Below are positions 1 through 10,954 of a stretch of 62,286 nucleotides of DNA, piece after piece. The DNA comes from Bordetella sp. (GTDB taxonomy: Bacteria; Pseudomonadota; Alphaproteobacteria; Caulobacterales; Caulobacteraceae). Each line of letters starts with the position of its first letter. The stretch's first letter is position 1. The notes under the pieces are model-generated. The model made no database searches. It saw nothing but the letters and a program-made list of their open reading frames with translations, and had not been told where the DNA came from. Location of the stretch: contig JAFKFS010000018.1 in the NCBI GenBank assembly GCA_017308115.1, forward strand, positions 1 through 62,286, in the 5' to 3' direction. Both the position numbers and the translations under genes were made by a program.

Positions 1-542
1 AGACGCGCCTGAAGGCCGGGCAGGCTGTCGCCCATCTCGCCCTCGATCTCGGCGCGGGGCGTCAGGGCGGCGACGGAGTCGACCACCACGATGTCCACGG
101 CGCCCGAGCGCACCAGGGTGTCGACGATCTCCAGCGCCTGCTCGCCCGCGTCGGGCTGCGACACCAGCAGGTCGTCCAGGTTGACGCCCAGCTTCTGGGC
201 GTAGACCGGGTCCAGCGCGTGTTCGGCGTCGACGAAGGCGGCCACGCCGCCCTTCTTCTGGACCTCGGCCACGGTGTGCAGGGCCAGGGTCGTCTTGCCC
301 GAGGATTCGGGGCCGAACACCTCGATCACCCGCCCGACCGGCAGGCCGCCGATGCCGAGCGCCATGTCGAGGCCGAGCGAGCCGGTCGAGACGCTTTCGA
401 TCTCGGCCACCACGCCGGCCTTGCCCAGTTTCATGACCGAGCCCTTGCCGAAGGCGCGATCGATCTGTGCGATCGCCGCCTCCAGAGCCCGTTGCTTTTC
501 GCCGTCTTCTTTACCCACGAGTTTCAGCGCCGCCTGTGACAT
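1..542 (-). CDS. recA: Recombinase RecA (N-terminal part, gene cut by window edge)
   Basis: RecA forms the ATP-dependent filament for homologous recombination and triggers LexA self-cleavage in the SOS response. About 180 N-terminal residues are visible; the C-terminal half lies beyond position 1. The start [20 protein letters not shown], the Walker A motif GPESSGKT (residues 77-84), the DAEHALDP segment and the Walker B stretch [11 protein letters not shown] are all clear. The ATG at 542-540 is the only sensible start. An SOS box lies about 100 bp upstream at 642-656. Apart from the window edge nothing is broken. Identity is certain. Confidence 0.97.
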   Translation of the reverse strand, partial: MSQAALKLVGKEDGEKQRALEAAIAQIDRAFGKGSVMKLGKAGVVAEIESVSTGSLGLDMALGIGGLPVGRVIEVFGPESSGKTTLALHTVAEVQKKGGVAAFVDAEHALDPVYAQKLGVNLDDLLVSQPDAGEQALEIVDTLVRSGAVDIVVVDSVAALTPRAEIEGEMGDSLPGLQAR

Positions 543-641
543 TGGTTTTCTCTCCCTTGCCATGATTCCCATCTGACTTCGGGAGAGACCCGCCCGGACC
601 CGCTCCCTTGGTGAGCCGGACTATGGACACGGTTTGTTCCT

Positions 642-656
642 GTTCGCAAGATGTTC
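642..656. promoter_or_regulatory. LexA/SOS box upstream of recA
   Basis: The direct repeat GTTC-GCAAGAT-GTTC matches the alphaproteobacterial LexA site GTTC-N7-GTTC exactly. It sits about 100 bp upstream of recA, which is read leftwards, and about 100 bp upstream of the divergent gene at 754. A further GTTC at 636-639 precedes it. LexA repression of recA through this site type is established in alphaproteobacteria; use by the rightward gene is only possible. Confidence 0.88.
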
Positions 657-753
657 TCGTGAACTGAAGGAGAACATTTATCGCAGTATGACCGATTTTG
701 ACGTGATGAGTGCGGCGGTGATCCAATAGCCAAGCTCGCGCGTTAGCGACAGC

Positions 754-2316
<1,563 letters not shown>

Positions 2317-2330
2317 CCTTACCCCCGCTC

Positions 2331-2350
2331 ATCCCGGCGGGCGCCGGGAT
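2331..2350. terminator. GC-rich hairpin, putative terminator/REP-like repeat copy 1
   Basis: The arms ATCCCGGCG and CGCCGGGAT form a perfect 9-bp stem around GG, 15 bases after the stop at 2316. Together with the element at 2416-2433 it fills the gap between convergent genes. The core CCGGCG...CGCCGG recurs at 3619-3650. No long T-run follows, so rho-independent activity is uncertain. Confidence 0.5.
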
Positions 2351-2415
2351 CCGGTAGGAGCAGCGCGCACGAGGCCTGGTTGTTCATGTCGCGCGTTTGA
2401 GGCCAAAGCAGTGGG

Positions 2416-2433
2416 CCCCGGCGTCCGCCGGGG
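2416..2433. repeat. GC-rich hairpin, REP-like repeat copy 2
   Basis: The arms CCCCGGC and GCCGGGG flank a GTCC loop and are followed by TGAGCGGGGG. Apart from a degenerate outer left arm this is the same element as at 3619-3650. It lies 28 bases past the stop of the leftward gene at 2461. Confidence 0.5.
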
Positions 2434-2460
2434 TGAGCGGGGGATTTCGTAACCCGCCTT

Positions 2461-3519
2461 CTATTCCGGCCGCTTCGCCGGGCTGTCCCGGAACCGGGGC
2501 GCAGGCGCGGGCTGCACCACGCCCTGGGCGGTGACGAAGGCGTCGCGGGCGCGGTTGTGCGGGTGGTCGGGCGCCTCCGTCATGGACAGGACCGGGGCGA
2601 CGCAGGCGGCTTGGGCGTCGGGGTCGTTGCACCAGTCGTCGCGGGTGCGAGTGCGGAAGACGGCGGCCAGTTTGTCCTTCAGCCTCGGCCATTGGTCCGG
2701 GTCGAAGGGCATGGCGAAGTCGGGATCGCCGGCCAGCCCCGTCAGCCGCATCAGGGCGATGTAGAAGGCCGGTTCGATGGCGCCGACGGCGACGTATCCG
2801 CCGTCCTTCGTCTCATAGACCTCGTAAAAGGGCGCGCCGGTGTCGAGCAGGTTGACGCCGCGCTCGTCGCGCCAGGCGAGGCTGGACGGCAGGGGTGCGG
2901 GCAGGGTCTGGCGGAAGCCCCAGATCATGCTCATCAGCAGGGATGAGCCGTCGGTCATGGCGCAGTCGATGACGTCGCCGCGCCCGGTGCGCTGGGCCTT
3001 CAGCAGGCCCGCGACCATGCCGAAAGCCAGCAGCATGCCGCCGCCGCCGAAGTCGCCGACCAGATTGATCGGCGGGGTCGGCTTCTCGCCCGCCCGGCCG
3101 AAGGCGTGAAGCGCGCCCGAGACGGCGATGTAGTCGATGTCGTGGCCCGGCGCCGGAGCCAGCGGTCCGTCCTGACCCCAGCCGGTCATGCGGCCGTAGA
3201 CGAGGCGCGGGTTGTCGGCCAGCAGCGCCTCGGGGCCGAGGCCGAGACGCTCCATCACGCCGGGACGGAAGCCCTCGATCAGGCCGTCGGCGGTGCGGGC
3301 CAGGTCGCGGATCAGGGCGGCGCCCTCGGGCGTCTTCAGGTCGGCCTCGACCAGACGAGTGCGGCTGCGGTTCAGGGGATCGCGCGGGTCGGGCGCAGCG
3401 CCGGGCCGGTGGACCAGCACCACCTCCGCCCCGTGATCGGCCAGCATCATGCCGCAGAAGGGGGCGGGGCCGATGCCGCCGATTTCGATGATGGTCAGGC
3501 CGTCGAGGGTTCCGCTCAT
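2461..3519 (-). CDS. CaiB/BaiF family protein, alpha-methylacyl-CoA racemase type (copy 1)
   Basis: This class III CoA-transferase-fold protein of about 352 residues most resembles alpha-methylacyl-CoA racemases, which epimerise 2-methyl-branched acyl-CoAs before beta-oxidation. His126 (GHDIDYI) and Asp156 ([10 protein letters not shown]) fall at the same numbers as the catalytic pair of the mycobacterial racemase MCR. The segment [12 protein letters not shown] carries the usual downstream acid. The ATG at 3519 is chosen over a GTG at 3528 because [15 protein letters not shown] is the normal family start. A paralogue with the same signature lies at 45976-47130. The gene stands alone between hairpin-bearing gaps. 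A true CoA-transferase role is not excluded. Confidence 0.88.
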   Translation of the reverse strand: MSGTLDGLTIIEIGGIGPAPFCGMMLADHGAEVVLVHRPGAAPDPRDPLNRSRTRLVEADLKTPEGAALIRDLARTADGLIEGFRPGVMERLGLGPEALLADNPRLVYGRMTGWGQDGPLAPAPGHDIDYIAVSGALHAFGRAGEKPTPPINLVGDFGGGGMLLAFGMVAGLLKAQRTGRGDVIDCAMTDGSSLLMSMIWGFRQTLPAPLPSSLAWRDERGVNLLDTGAPFYEVYETKDGGYVAVGAIEPAFYIALMRLTGLAGDPDFAMPFDPDQWPRLKDKLAAVFRTRTRDDWCNDPDAQAACVAPVLSMTEAPDHPHNRARDAFVTAQGVVQPAPAPRFRDSPAKRPE

Positions 3520-3618
3520 GCCCGGCACTGAAGCCGAGGCGGGCGGTCCCGTCCAGCCTTGGCGAACAAGCCTTGAACTGAACGAAGCCGCCTCTCCGGG
3601 GGGAACTGAATGATGAAC

Positions 3619-3650
3619 CCGCTCACCCCGGCGGACGCCGGGATGAGCGG
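3619..3650. terminator. 14-bp stem hairpin downstream of acs (repeat copy 3)
   Basis: The arms at 3619-3632 and 3637-3650 pair over 14 bp with one G-U and a 4-base loop. The hairpin lies 11 bases past the acs stop and upstream of the racemase gene. It shares its core with the elements at 2331-2350 and 2416-2433, so a dispersed hairpin family seems to be used as a terminator here. Confidence 0.6.
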
Positions 3651-3660
3651 ATTTGGATGT

Positions 3661-5598
3661 CTACGCCGCCCGGTTCTTCACCAGGTCGTCCACCACGGAC
3701 GGATCGGCCAGGGTGGAGGTGTCGCCCAGGGCGCCCAGTTCGTTCTCGGCGATCTTCCTCAGAATCCGCCGCATGATCTTGCCGGAGCGGGTCTTGGGCA
3801 GGGCCGGGGCCCACTGGATGACGTCGGGCGCGGCGATGGGGCCGATCTCCTTGCGGACGTGGGCGACCAGTTCCTTGCGCAGGTCCTCCGTGGCCTCGAC
3901 GCCGCGCACCAGGGTGACATAGGCGTAGATTCCCTGCCCCTTGATGTCGTGGGGGAAGCCGACGACGGCGGCCTCGGCCACGATGTCGTGCAGGACCAGG
4001 GCGCTCTCGACCTCGGCCGTGCCCATGCGGTGGCCCGAGACGTTGATGACGTCATCGACCCGGCCGGTGATCCAGTAGTAGCCGTCCGTGTCGCGGCGGC
4101 AGCCGTCGCCGGTGAAATACTTGCCCGGATAGGTCGAGAAATAGGTGTCGAAGAAGCGCTGGTGGTCGCCGTAGACCGTCCGCATCTGGCCCGGCCAGCT
4201 GTCGGTGATGCACAGATTGCCCTCGGTCGCGCCGTCCAGCACCGCGCCCTCCGCATCGACGATCTCAAGTTCGACGCCGGGCAGGGGCAGGGTGGCCGAG
4301 CCGGGCTTCAGGTCCGTGGCGCCGGGCAGGGGCGAGATCAGGGCGCCGCCCGTCTCGGTCTGCCACCAGGTGTCGACGATGGGCAGGCGGCCTTCGCCGA
4401 CGACGTCGTGATACCAGCGCCAGGCCTCGGGGTTGATCGGCTCGCCGACGGTGCCCAGCAGGCGCAGGCTCTTGCGGCTGGAGGCCTTCACCGGCGCCTC
4501 CCCCTCGCGCATCAGGGCGCGCAGGGCCGTGGGGGCGGTGTAGAAGATGTTCACCTGATGCTTGTCCACCACCTCCCAGAAGCGGCTGACGGTGGGATAG
4601 TTGGGCACGCCCTCGAACATCAGGGTCGTCGCCGCATTGGCCAGGGCGCCGTAGACGACATAGGTGTGGCCCGTGACCCAGCCCACGTCAGCGGTGCACC
4701 AGAAGACCTCGCCGGGGCGATAGTCGAACACCAGCTCGTGGGTATAGCTGGCCCAGAACAGGTAACCGCCCGTCGTGTGAAGGACGCCCTTGGGCTTTCC
4801 GGTCGAGCCGGAGGTGTAGAGGATGAACAGCGGGTCCTCGGCGTTCATCGGCTCGGGCGCGCAGTCGGGCGAGGCCTTGGCCGTCTCGACGCCCCAGTCC
4901 AGGTCGCGGCCCTCGACGAAGGGAACCTCGGCGCCGGTGTGACGCAGGACGACGACGGTCTTGACGCCCCCGACCTTCTCCAGCGCCTTGTCGACATTGG
5001 CCTTCAGCGGCACGCGCTTGCCGCCCCGGCAGCCCTCGTCGGCGGTGATGACGAAGGTCGACTGGCAGTCCTCGATCCGCCCGGCGATGCTGTCGGGCGA
5101 GAAGCCGCCGAAGATGACCGAATGGACCGCGCCGATGCGGGCGCACGCCAGCATGGCGTAGGCCGCCTCGGGGATCATCGGCAGGTAGATGGTGACGCGA
5201 TCGCCCTTCTGGACGCCGTTGGCCTTCAGCACATTGGCCAGACGGCAGACGCGGTCGTGAAGCTGGCCGAAGGTGACGGCTTCGCTGTCGGTCGGCTCGT
5301 CGCCTTCCCACAGGATGGCCACCTCGTCCCGGCGGGCGGGCAGGTGGCGGTCGATGCAGTTGACGGAGGCGTTCAGCACCCCGTCCTCGAACCAGCGGAT
5401 GCGGAAGTCGGCCTTGTTGAAGGAGACGTCCTTGATCTTCGTCGGGAAGGTCATCCAGTCGAGGCGCTCGGCCTGCTCGGCCCAGAAGGCCTCCGGGGTC
5501 TCGCGCGCCTGCATCCGGGCCGCTTCATAGCCGGCGCGGTCCATGTGGGCGCGGGCGGCCAGTTCGGCGGGGACGGGATAGATTTCAGGTTCAGACAC
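3661..5598 (-). CDS. acs: Acetyl-coenzyme A synthetase
   Basis: Acs converts acetate, ATP and CoA to acetyl-CoA, AMP and pyrophosphate in the cytoplasm. The 645-residue length is normal. The AMP-binding core [14 protein letters not shown], the adenylate motif [16 protein letters not shown], the hinge region [18 protein letters not shown] and the C-terminal acetylation-site lysine in [16 protein letters not shown] are all present. The start is GTG at 5598, supported by GGAGGAAAT six to eight bases upstream. It follows the porin gene at 5634 by 35 bases in the same direction, so the two are probably co-transcribed. The response regulator on the other side of the porin resembles regulators known to activate acs. 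Confidence 0.97.
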   Translation of the reverse strand: MSEPEIYPVPAELAARAHMDRAGYEAARMQARETPEAFWAEQAERLDWMTFPTKIKDVSFNKADFRIRWFEDGVLNASVNCIDRHLPARRDEVAILWEGDEPTDSEAVTFGQLHDRVCRLANVLKANGVQKGDRVTIYLPMIPEAAYAMLACARIGAVHSVIFGGFSPDSIAGRIEDCQSTFVITADEGCRGGKRVPLKANVDKALEKVGGVKTVVVLRHTGAEVPFVEGRDLDWGVETAKASPDCAPEPMNAEDPLFILYTSGSTGKPKGVLHTTGGYLFWASYTHELVFDYRPGEVFWCTADVGWVTGHTYVVYGALANAATTLMFEGVPNYPTVSRFWEVVDKHQVNIFYTAPTALRALMREGEAPVKASSRKSLRLLGTVGEPINPEAWRWYHDVVGEGRLPIVDTWWQTETGGALISPLPGATDLKPGSATLPLPGVELEIVDAEGAVLDGATEGNLCITDSWPGQMRTVYGDHQRFFDTYFSTYPGKYFTGDGCRRDTDGYYWITGRVDDVINVSGHRMGTAEVESALVLHDIVAEAAVVGFPHDIKGQGIYAYVTLVRGVEATEDLRKELVAHVRKEIGPIAAPDVIQWAPALPKTRSGKIMRRILRKIAENELGALGDTSTLADPSVVDDLVKNRAA

Positions 5599-5633
5599 GC
5601 GATTTCCTCCAGCAGTCTTTTTCTTCTGCGGCT

Positions 5634-6983
5634 TCAGAAGCCGTATTTGGCGAACAGGATCAGACGGGTCATGTCGCCGTCCAGCCCTGACTCCAGCTTG
5701 CGATCAGCGAACATCACCTCGGCGCCGACATCAAAGGCCGCAACGGGCGACCAGATCAGATTGGCGTGAAGGCTCTGGGCCGAGCGGTTGGCGGCCGCGC
5801 CGGTCAGGGCGACGTCGTTGTCGACCTTCTGCGTGGACCAGATCAGGCTGGAGCGCCAGCCCGGCGCCCAGACGTGGCGATAGGCGGCGAAGCCCGCGAC
5901 CACCCCGATGGCCTCCAGATCGCCCGAGGCGTCCAGCACGGCGTCGTTGGAGAAGTTCAAACCGACATAGCGGCCGACGCCTTCGCCGCCCGTCAGCATC
6001 AGGCGGACATCGTCCTGCGCCCCGACCTTGAACTTGGCCGAGGCCGACAGGCCCCAGCCCACAGCGGTGGAATCGATGCCGGTCGCCGGGTTCTGATACT
6101 TCAGCTGGCGCACCAGGCCGGACAGCTGCACGTCGCCCCACGGGCGGCTCAGGCCATAGCGGGCGGTCAGGTCGGGCAGGCTGTTGTCGTCGGCCACGAT
6201 GCGGGCGCCGCCGCCGTAGGGGGTGACGGTGGTCTCGGGGTTCTCCAGCGCGATGGAGAAGGGGCCGCGCGTGTAGCGGACCTGGGCCTGGCGGGCGAAG
6301 ACGGTGCCTTCGGCCGCGCCGACGAAGTCCGCCGATTCCGGCAGGACGGCGGTGTTCTGGAAGTTGGTCCACTCCTGGCCGATCAGCCAGTTGTCGATGG
6401 TGACGAAGGCGCGGCGCAGGGCGGGGTTCGAGCCGCTGGTGGTGCGCTGGTCGCCCGAGCCGGGCAGGGTCTGGAAATCCATCTCCAGCCGCGTGCCGAT
6501 CTTGCGGCCGCCGACCACGCCGTCGGTGGTCAGCCAGAAGCGGGTCTGGCGGGCGTTGAAGTCGGTGGCGACGTCCTCATCGGCGCCGCCGACGGGGATG
6601 GCGCCGGGCAGGTGATAGTCCCGCAAGGCGTCGCCGTTGGCCGGGTCCCCGCCGGAATATTTCGACGCGGCGAAGTCGGTCTTGATGAAGCCCCCGAACT
6701 TCACCGTATGGTCGCCGATGCGGAAGCCGTCAGACGCCGCCGCCGGGGCGGAGACGGGGGTCGGCGCGGGGGTCGGGCGCGTCTCCAGGCGGATGATGTC
6801 CTGCGCCTGCGACGCCTGCTGCGTTCGGGCGGCGGCGACTTCGGACTTCAGGCTGTTCAGCTCGGCCTCGAGCTGGGCGATGCGGGCTTCCAGGGCGGCG
6901 CCGGCGTTCTGAGCCAGTGCGGCGCCGGGCGCGAGGAGCAGCGCGGCCGCAGCCGCGCCGCCGAACAGACGGCGGTTTCCCAT
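5634..6983 (-). CDS. DcaP-like trimeric outer-membrane porin
   Basis: This 449-residue protein has a signal peptide (residues 1-24, ending ALAQ) and a short coiled coil rich in Leu and Glu (about 28-52). A beta-barrel with many alternating aromatic and charged residues follows, ending in KYGF with the terminal Phe typical of outer-membrane proteins. The layout matches the DcaP family, which takes up dicarboxylates and other small anions. It sits directly upstream of acs, which suggests that it admits acetate or a related carboxylate. The start ATG at 6983 begins MGNRRLFGG. The substrate is inferred from context only. Confidence 0.83.
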   Translation of the reverse strand: MGNRRLFGGAAAAALLLAPGAALAQNAGAALEARIAQLEAELNSLKSEVAAARTQQASQAQDIIRLETRPTPAPTPVSAPAAASDGFRIGDHTVKFGGFIKTDFAASKYSGGDPANGDALRDYHLPGAIPVGGADEDVATDFNARQTRFWLTTDGVVGGRKIGTRLEMDFQTLPGSGDQRTTSGSNPALRRAFVTIDNWLIGQEWTNFQNTAVLPESADFVGAAEGTVFARQAQVRYTRGPFSIALENPETTVTPYGGGARIVADDNSLPDLTARYGLSRPWGDVQLSGLVRQLKYQNPATGIDSTAVGWGLSASAKFKVGAQDDVRLMLTGGEGVGRYVGLNFSNDAVLDASGDLEAIGVVAGFAAYRHVWAPGWRSSLIWSTQKVDNDVALTGAAANRSAQSLHANLIWSPVAAFDVGAEVMFADRKLESGLDGDMTRLILFAKYGF

Positions 6984-7087
6984 GGGCGGTCCTCCCAGAC
7001 CATTGTTCAGGGCCTGTCTGTCGCAGGCCTCAGGACGCCAGCATTCCGCCTACCCTGGGTTTGCGGCCATTAGCCATTCGTCTAGTT

Positions 7088-7101
7088 TCGACCAAAGTCG
7101 A
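7088..7101. promoter_or_regulatory. Inverted repeat between porin/acs and response regulator
   Basis: TCGAC-CAAA-GTCGA is a perfect 5-bp inverted repeat in the 182-bp divergent promoter region. LuxR-type regulators often bind short dyads of this kind, so it may be the site of the adjacent regulator. The repeat is short enough to arise by chance. Confidence 0.3.
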
Positions 7102-7165
7102 GGCGCGGCATGGTGTCGTCGCGACGCGGCCGAACGAACAAGAACCGCGCGTGGGAAGGACGCCT

Positions 7166-7780
7166 ATGGACCGCATCGTCGTCGCCGACGACCACCCCCT
7201 GTTTCGCGCGGCGCTGAGGTCGGCCGTCGAAAAGGCGTCCGCGGGCGCCCAGATCGTCGAGTGCGCTAGCCTGGCCGAGGCCCAGGCCGCCCTGGCGGAC
7301 GCGCCGGTCGATCTGCTGTTGCTGGACCTGAAGCTGTCGGACGTGGACGGCATGACGGGCCTGACCCTGATCCGCGCCGATCACCCGGCCGTTCCGGTCG
7401 TCGTCGTCTCGGCCAGCGAGGAGGCGTCGACCATCCGCCGCGCCCTGTCGCTGGGGGCGGCGGGCTTCATTCCCAAGTCGGCGGCCCTGCCGGCCATGGT
7501 CGAGGCCATCCGGGCGGTCCTGGACGGCGAGACCTGGGCGCCCGAGGTCGAGCCGGCGAGCGAGAAGGAGGCCGATCTTCAGGCCCGCATCGCCAGCCTG
7601 ACGCCGTCGCAGCTGCGGATCCTGGAGGGGCTGAAGGTCGGGCGGCTGAACAAGCAGATCGCCTTCGACCTGGGCGTCACCGAGGCCACCATCAAGGCGC
7701 ACCTGACCAGCGTCTTCCGCAAGCTGGGCGTGCAGAACCGGACCCAGGCGGTGATCCTGGCGCAGTCGCTGGATATTTAG
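7166..7780 (+). CDS. LuxR-family response regulator, probable regulator of acs/porin
   Basis: This 204-residue regulator has a receiver domain (residues 1-118, phospho-acceptor Asp54 in LLLLDLKLSDVDG) and a C-terminal LuxR helix-turn-helix (about 145-200; KQIAFDLGVTEATIKAHLTS). The start ATG at 7166 has GGAAGGA five bases upstream. It is divergent from the porin-acs unit. The layout resembles the CrbR/AcsR group known in other proteobacteria to switch on acs for growth on acetate. No partner histidine kinase is next to it, so the kinase would be encoded elsewhere. Regulation of acs is inferred from position and family. Confidence 0.87.
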   Translation: MDRIVVADDHPLFRAALRSAVEKASAGAQIVECASLAEAQAALADAPVDLLLLDLKLSDVDGMTGLTLIRADHPAVPVVVVSASEEASTIRRALSLGAAGFIPKSAALPAMVEAIRAVLDGETWAPEVEPASEKEADLQARIASLTPSQLRILEGLKVGRLNKQIAFDLGVTEATIKAHLTSVFRKLGVQNRTQAVILAQSLDI

Positions 7781-7783
7781 CGT

Positions 7784-7806
7784 CCTTCTCCCACAAGGGG
7801 AGAAGG
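7784..7806. terminator. Bidirectional hairpin terminator between convergent genes
   Basis: The arms CCTTCTCCC and GGGAGAAGG form a 9-bp stem with a 5-base loop, exactly filling the 27-base gap between the stops at 7780 and 7808. Related CCCTCYCC hairpins occur at 10304, 49581, 58073 and 58188, each beside gene ends. Confidence 0.6.
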
Positions 7807-7807
7807 G

Positions 7808-8626
7808 TCAGAGGTCGGCCAGAAGTGTTTCGGCTGCGTGCAGATGCAGCCGCTCCACCATCTCGCCCTCGACGCGGATGACGCCCAGTCCGGCGGCCTC
7901 GGGCGCGGCGAAGGCGGCGACGACCTTGCGGGCCCATTCGATTTCGTCAGGCGACGGGCCGAAGGCCGCGTTGGCCCCCTCGATCTGCGAGGGGTGGATC
8001 AGGCTCTTGCCGTCGAAGCCGTAGAGCCGTCCCTGCGCGCACTCGGACGCGAATCCGGCCTCGTCCCTGATGCGGTTGAACACGCCGTCGATGACGGTCA
8101 GGCCGTTGGCGCGGGCGTGGGCCACGACCGCCGCCAGCCAGGGCTTCAGCGGTTCGCGGTTGGGCGCAGCGCCGGTCTTCAAGTCCTTGGCCAGGTCGTT
8201 GACGCCCAGCATCAGGCCGCTCAAGGCTCCGTCCGCGCCGGCGATCGCGCCAAGATCGACCAGGGCGCGCGGCGTCTCGACCATGGCCCACAGATCGACG
8301 CCGGGGCGCAGCGCCGCCGACAGGGCGTGGACCATGGCCGCGCTCTCGACCTTGGGGGCGACGACCAGGTCGACCGGGGCGCCTTTCAGGGCCATCAGGT
8401 CGTCGGCGCCCCATGGCGTGTCCAGCCCGTTGATCCGCACGCCCAGGCGCGGGCCGAAGCCGCCTTCCTGCGCCGCCGCGACGGCGGCCGTGCGGGCCTC
8501 GGCCTTCATCTCGGGCGCGACGGCGTCCTCAAGGTCCAGCACGGCGACGTCGCAGGGCAGGCTGCGCGCCTTCTCCATGGCTCTCGCGTTGGAGGCGGGC
8601 AGGTAGAGGACGCTGCGCGCGCGCAT
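7808..8626 (-). CDS. HpcH/HpaI (CitE-like) CoA-ester lyase
   Basis: This 272-residue TIM-barrel protein belongs to the citrate lyase beta / malyl-CoA lyase group, which cleaves or forms 3-hydroxyacyl-CoA esters with a divalent metal. Family marks seen are RSVLYLPASN at the start, the metal ligand region VAVLDLEDAV, VRING, VVAPKVES and the C-terminal GFDGKSLIHPSQ. The start ATG at 8626 overlaps the TGA of the SDR gene upstream by one base (TGATG), which indicates translational coupling. The pairing with an SDR suggests a hydroxyacyl-CoA or 2-oxoacid reaction, but the substrate is unknown. Confidence 0.88.
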   Translation of the reverse strand: MRARSVLYLPASNARAMEKARSLPCDVAVLDLEDAVAPEMKAEARTAAVAAAQEGGFGPRLGVRINGLDTPWGADDLMALKGAPVDLVVAPKVESAAMVHALSAALRPGVDLWAMVETPRALVDLGAIAGADGALSGLMLGVNDLAKDLKTGAAPNREPLKPWLAAVVAHARANGLTVIDGVFNRIRDEAGFASECAQGRLYGFDGKSLIHPSQIEGANAAFGPSPDEIEWARKVVAAFAAPEAAGLGVIRVEGEMVERLHLHAAETLLADL

Positions 8627-9303
8627 CAGACCCTGCCCGTGACGGGGATCAGGGCGCCCGTCACGGCCCGCGCCTCGGGCGAGGCCAGGAACAGGATGAC
8701 GGCCGCCAGATCGGCGGGCGCGACCCATTTGGCCGGATCGGCGTCCGGCATGTCGGCGCGGTTGGCCGCCGTGTCGATGATGGAGGGCAGGACGGCGTTG
8801 ACCGTCACCGAAGTCGACTTCAGCTCCTCGGCCAGGGCTTCGGTCAGGCGGTGGACCCCGGCCTTGGCGGCGGCGTAGGCGCCCATGCCGTGCCCGGCCC
8901 GGATCGCGCCATTGGCGCCGACGTTGACGATGCGGCCCTCGCTCGAGGCCTTCAGATGGGGCAGGGCGGCGCGGCTGGCGTTCAGCGTCGTCCTGACGTT
9001 AAGGGCGTGCATCCGGTCGAACGCGTCGTCGTCGCCCTCGACCGGGCTCCAGACGAAGCCGCCGGCGATGTTCAGCAGGGCGTCCAGACGGCCGTAACGG
9101 GCGACGACCGCCTCGATCGCGGTCTTGGCCTGGGCGGGGTCGGTCAGGTCGACGCCGCCGATCTCCAGCACGCCTTCGGGGACGCCCCGGCCGTCGGCGT
9201 GGTCGATGACGGCGACGCTCCAGCCTGCGGCGCGCGCGGCTTCGACCACGGCCCGGCCCAGGGCGCCGTGCCCGCCGGTGATCGCTGCAACCCGTTCGCC
9301 CAT
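8626..9303 (-). CDS. Short-chain dehydrogenase/reductase (SDR)
   Basis: This classical SDR of about 225 residues binds NAD(P) through ITGGHGALGRAV near its N-terminus and has NIAGG (the NNAG equivalent). Of the usual catalytic Tyr-x3-Lys motif, GAYAAAKAG is present. The start is ATG at 9303, with AGGAGCG upstream, rather than the ATG at 9336, because the Rossmann strand then begins at residue 5. It is the first gene of a two-gene operon with the CoA-ester lyase, joined by a one-base overlap. It probably oxidises or reduces a hydroxyl group on the lyase substrate or product; this is inference from the pairing. Confidence 0.88.
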   Translation of the reverse strand: MGERVAAITGGHGALGRAVVEAARAAGWSVAVIDHADGRGVPEGVLEIGGVDLTDPAQAKTAIEAVVARYGRLDALLNIAGGFVWSPVEGDDDAFDRMHALNVRTTLNASRAALPHLKASSEGRIVNVGANGAIRAGHGMGAYAAAKAGVHRLTEALAEELKSTSVTVNAVLPSIIDTAANRADMPDADPAKWVAPADLAAVILFLASPEARAVTGALIPVTGRV

Positions 9304-9366
9304 CGTCTCGCTCCTGAATGGTTCGGCGCGGACCATAGCGGCGCGCGCGCCTCGATCAATCGGCGA

Positions 9367-10260
9367 TCAGGCGTCCCACAGCCGCGCGGCGCCGCGCACG
9401 CCAGAGGAATCGCCCCACTTCGCCGGGACGATCCGCCCCTCCCAGTGGTCGGAGAAGACGTGGCGCGCCACGACCTCGGGCAGGCGGTCGTAGAGCTCGG
9501 CCACGTTCGACATGCCGCCGCCCAGCACGAAGACCTCCGGATCGACCAGGTTGACGACCATGGCCAGCGCCCGGCCCAGCCGGTCGATGTAGCGGTCCAG
9601 GGCGCCGGCGGCGTCCGCATCGCCCAGACGCGCGGCCTCGACGACGGCCTGCGCCTTCCAGTCCCGGCTCGTGGTCTCCTTGTGGTCGCGCTGGAAGCCC
9701 GTGCCGGAAATCCAGGTCTCGAGGCAGCCGTGCAGCCCGCACCAGCAGGCGGGGCCGGGCGCTTCCTCGACGGACGGCCAGGGCAGGGAGACGTGGCCGA
9801 TCTCGGCCGCCACGCCGTGGGCCCCCTCGACCAGTCGGCCGTCGAGGACCAGGCCGCCGCCGCATCCGGTGCCCAGGATGACGCCGAACAGGCCGGCCGC
9901 GCCCGCGCCCGCGCCGTCGGCCGCCTCGGACAGGGCCAGGCAGTTGGCGTCGTTGGCCAGCCGCACAGGGCGGCCCAGCGCCCTCTCCAGGTCTTCGCCG
10001 AAGCGGCGGCCGTTCAGATAGACGGAGTTGGCGTTGCGGATCAGGCCGGTGCGCGGCGAGGGCGAACCGGGAATGGCCAGGCCGACCGATCGCGCGGGGC
10101 CCGCTTCAGCCTCGACCCGGGCGACCAGGTCGGCGACGAGGTTCAGGGAGGCGTCATAGGTTCCGGGGTTGGGTTCGCGGATGCGCGCGGCGAAGGCGCC
10201 GGACGCATCCAGCGCCGCCGCCTCGATCTTGGTGCCGCCGAAGTCGATTCCGATCCGCAT
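9367..10260 (-). CDS. ROK-family sugar kinase (fructokinase-like)
   Basis: This ROK kinase of about 297 residues phosphorylates a hexose with ATP in the cytoplasm. Seen are the ATP phosphate loop IGIDFGGTKIEAA at the start, NDANC, GTGCGGGLV, the ROK signature with EIGHV, and the zinc-binding motif CWCGLHGCLE. It most resembles the fructokinase/Mak branch rather than NagK or Glk, judged from the motif spacing. The start ATG at 10260 begins at the first strand; an upstream ATG would add an unlikely Cys-rich tail, and no good ribosome-binding site is present for either. Sugar specificity is not certain. Confidence 0.87.
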   Translation of the reverse strand: MRIGIDFGGTKIEAAALDASGAFAARIREPNPGTYDASLNLVADLVARVEAEAGPARSVGLAIPGSPSPRTGLIRNANSVYLNGRRFGEDLERALGRPVRLANDANCLALSEAADGAGAGAAGLFGVILGTGCGGGLVLDGRLVEGAHGVAAEIGHVSLPWPSVEEAPGPACWCGLHGCLETWISGTGFQRDHKETTSRDWKAQAVVEAARLGDADAAGALDRYIDRLGRALAMVVNLVDPEVFVLGGGMSNVAELYDRLPEVVARHVFSDHWEGRIVPAKWGDSSGVRGAARLWDA

Positions 10261-10303
10261 GAAGAGGAGGTAGCACGGGCAGGGGCAGGCGTCGTGCGCG
10301 GAA

Positions 10304-10324
10304 CCCTCTCCCATCGGGAGAGGG
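10304..10324. terminator. Hairpin downstream of methionine sulfoxide reductase gene
   Basis: CCCTCTCCC-ATC-GGGAGAGGG is a perfect 9-bp stem with a 3-base loop. It lies just past the stop at 10333 and before the kinase start at 10260, so it probably separates two leftward transcripts. Confidence 0.55.
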
Positions 10325-10332
10325 GAAGGGCT

Positions 10333-10830
10333 TCACCCCGCGCCGAACACCTTGCTCATCAGCCGTTCCAGCGCCTCGGCGTCCACGGCGTCGAAGGCGG
10401 CCTTTTCCGTGGCGTCCACGTCCAGCACGGCGATCAGCGCGCCTGAGGCGTCCAGCACCGGGACGACGATCTCGCTGGCCGAGCGGCTGTCGCAGGCGAT
10501 GTGGCCGGGGAAGGCGTGGACGTCCTCGACCACCTGGGTCCGGCGCGTCTGCGCCGCCGCGCCGCAGACGCCGCGCCCGAACGGAATGCGCAGACAGCCC
10601 AGCGTGCCCTGATAGGGACCGACCACCAGTTCATCGCCCTCGGCCGCGTCCACGACGTAGAAGCCGGTCCAGAAGAAGGCGGGGAAGGCGTCGGCCAGCA
10701 TGGAGGCGACGGTGGCCATGCGCGCCGTGAGGTTCGGCTCTCCGTCCAGCACGGCCAGAATCTCGGCCTCGACCTCGGCGTAGCGTTCGGCCTTGTCGGC
10801 GGGGCGGTCGTCGCGGGCGACATAGGACAT
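10333..10830 (-). CDS. GAF-domain free methionine-(R)-sulfoxide reductase
   Basis: This 165-residue protein is a single GAF domain of the fRMsr (MsrC/YebR) family, which reduces free methionine-R-sulfoxide with thioredoxin. The three conserved cysteines are present: Cys79 (LGCLRIPFG), Cys89 (GRGVCGAAA) and Cys113 (GHIACDS). DIV-type C-terminal strands (SEIVVPVLD, AVLDVDATE) also match. The start ATG at 10830 (MSYVARDDRPADKAERY) is chosen; the upstream ATG at 10872 would add 14 atypical residues. It is an oxidative-damage repair enzyme of the cytoplasm with no obvious functional partner beside it. Confidence 0.92.
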   Translation of the reverse strand: MSYVARDDRPADKAERYAEVEAEILAVLDGEPNLTARMATVASMLADAFPAFFWTGFYVVDAAEGDELVVGPYQGTLGCLRIPFGRGVCGAAAQTRRTQVVEDVHAFPGHIACDSRSASEIVVPVLDASGALIAVLDVDATEKAAFDAVDAEALERLMSKVFGAG

Positions 10831-10954
10831 GGAAAGGGCTCGAAGTCGAAGAAGCGGCAGGCGCGCCGCCATCGAGCGGGGCGCTGCGGCAACATAGGCC
10901 TTCGTCGCCGAAACGAAAGGGAGGATGCGGCGCCCGCGAACGGGCGGGGCGACC

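Noticed and set aside
3610..5769. Open frame of 719 codons on the plus strand opposite acs
   Set aside because: Acs is unmistakable on the minus strand; the opposite frame has no family features and an alanine/glycine/asp-rich composition typical of antisense frames.
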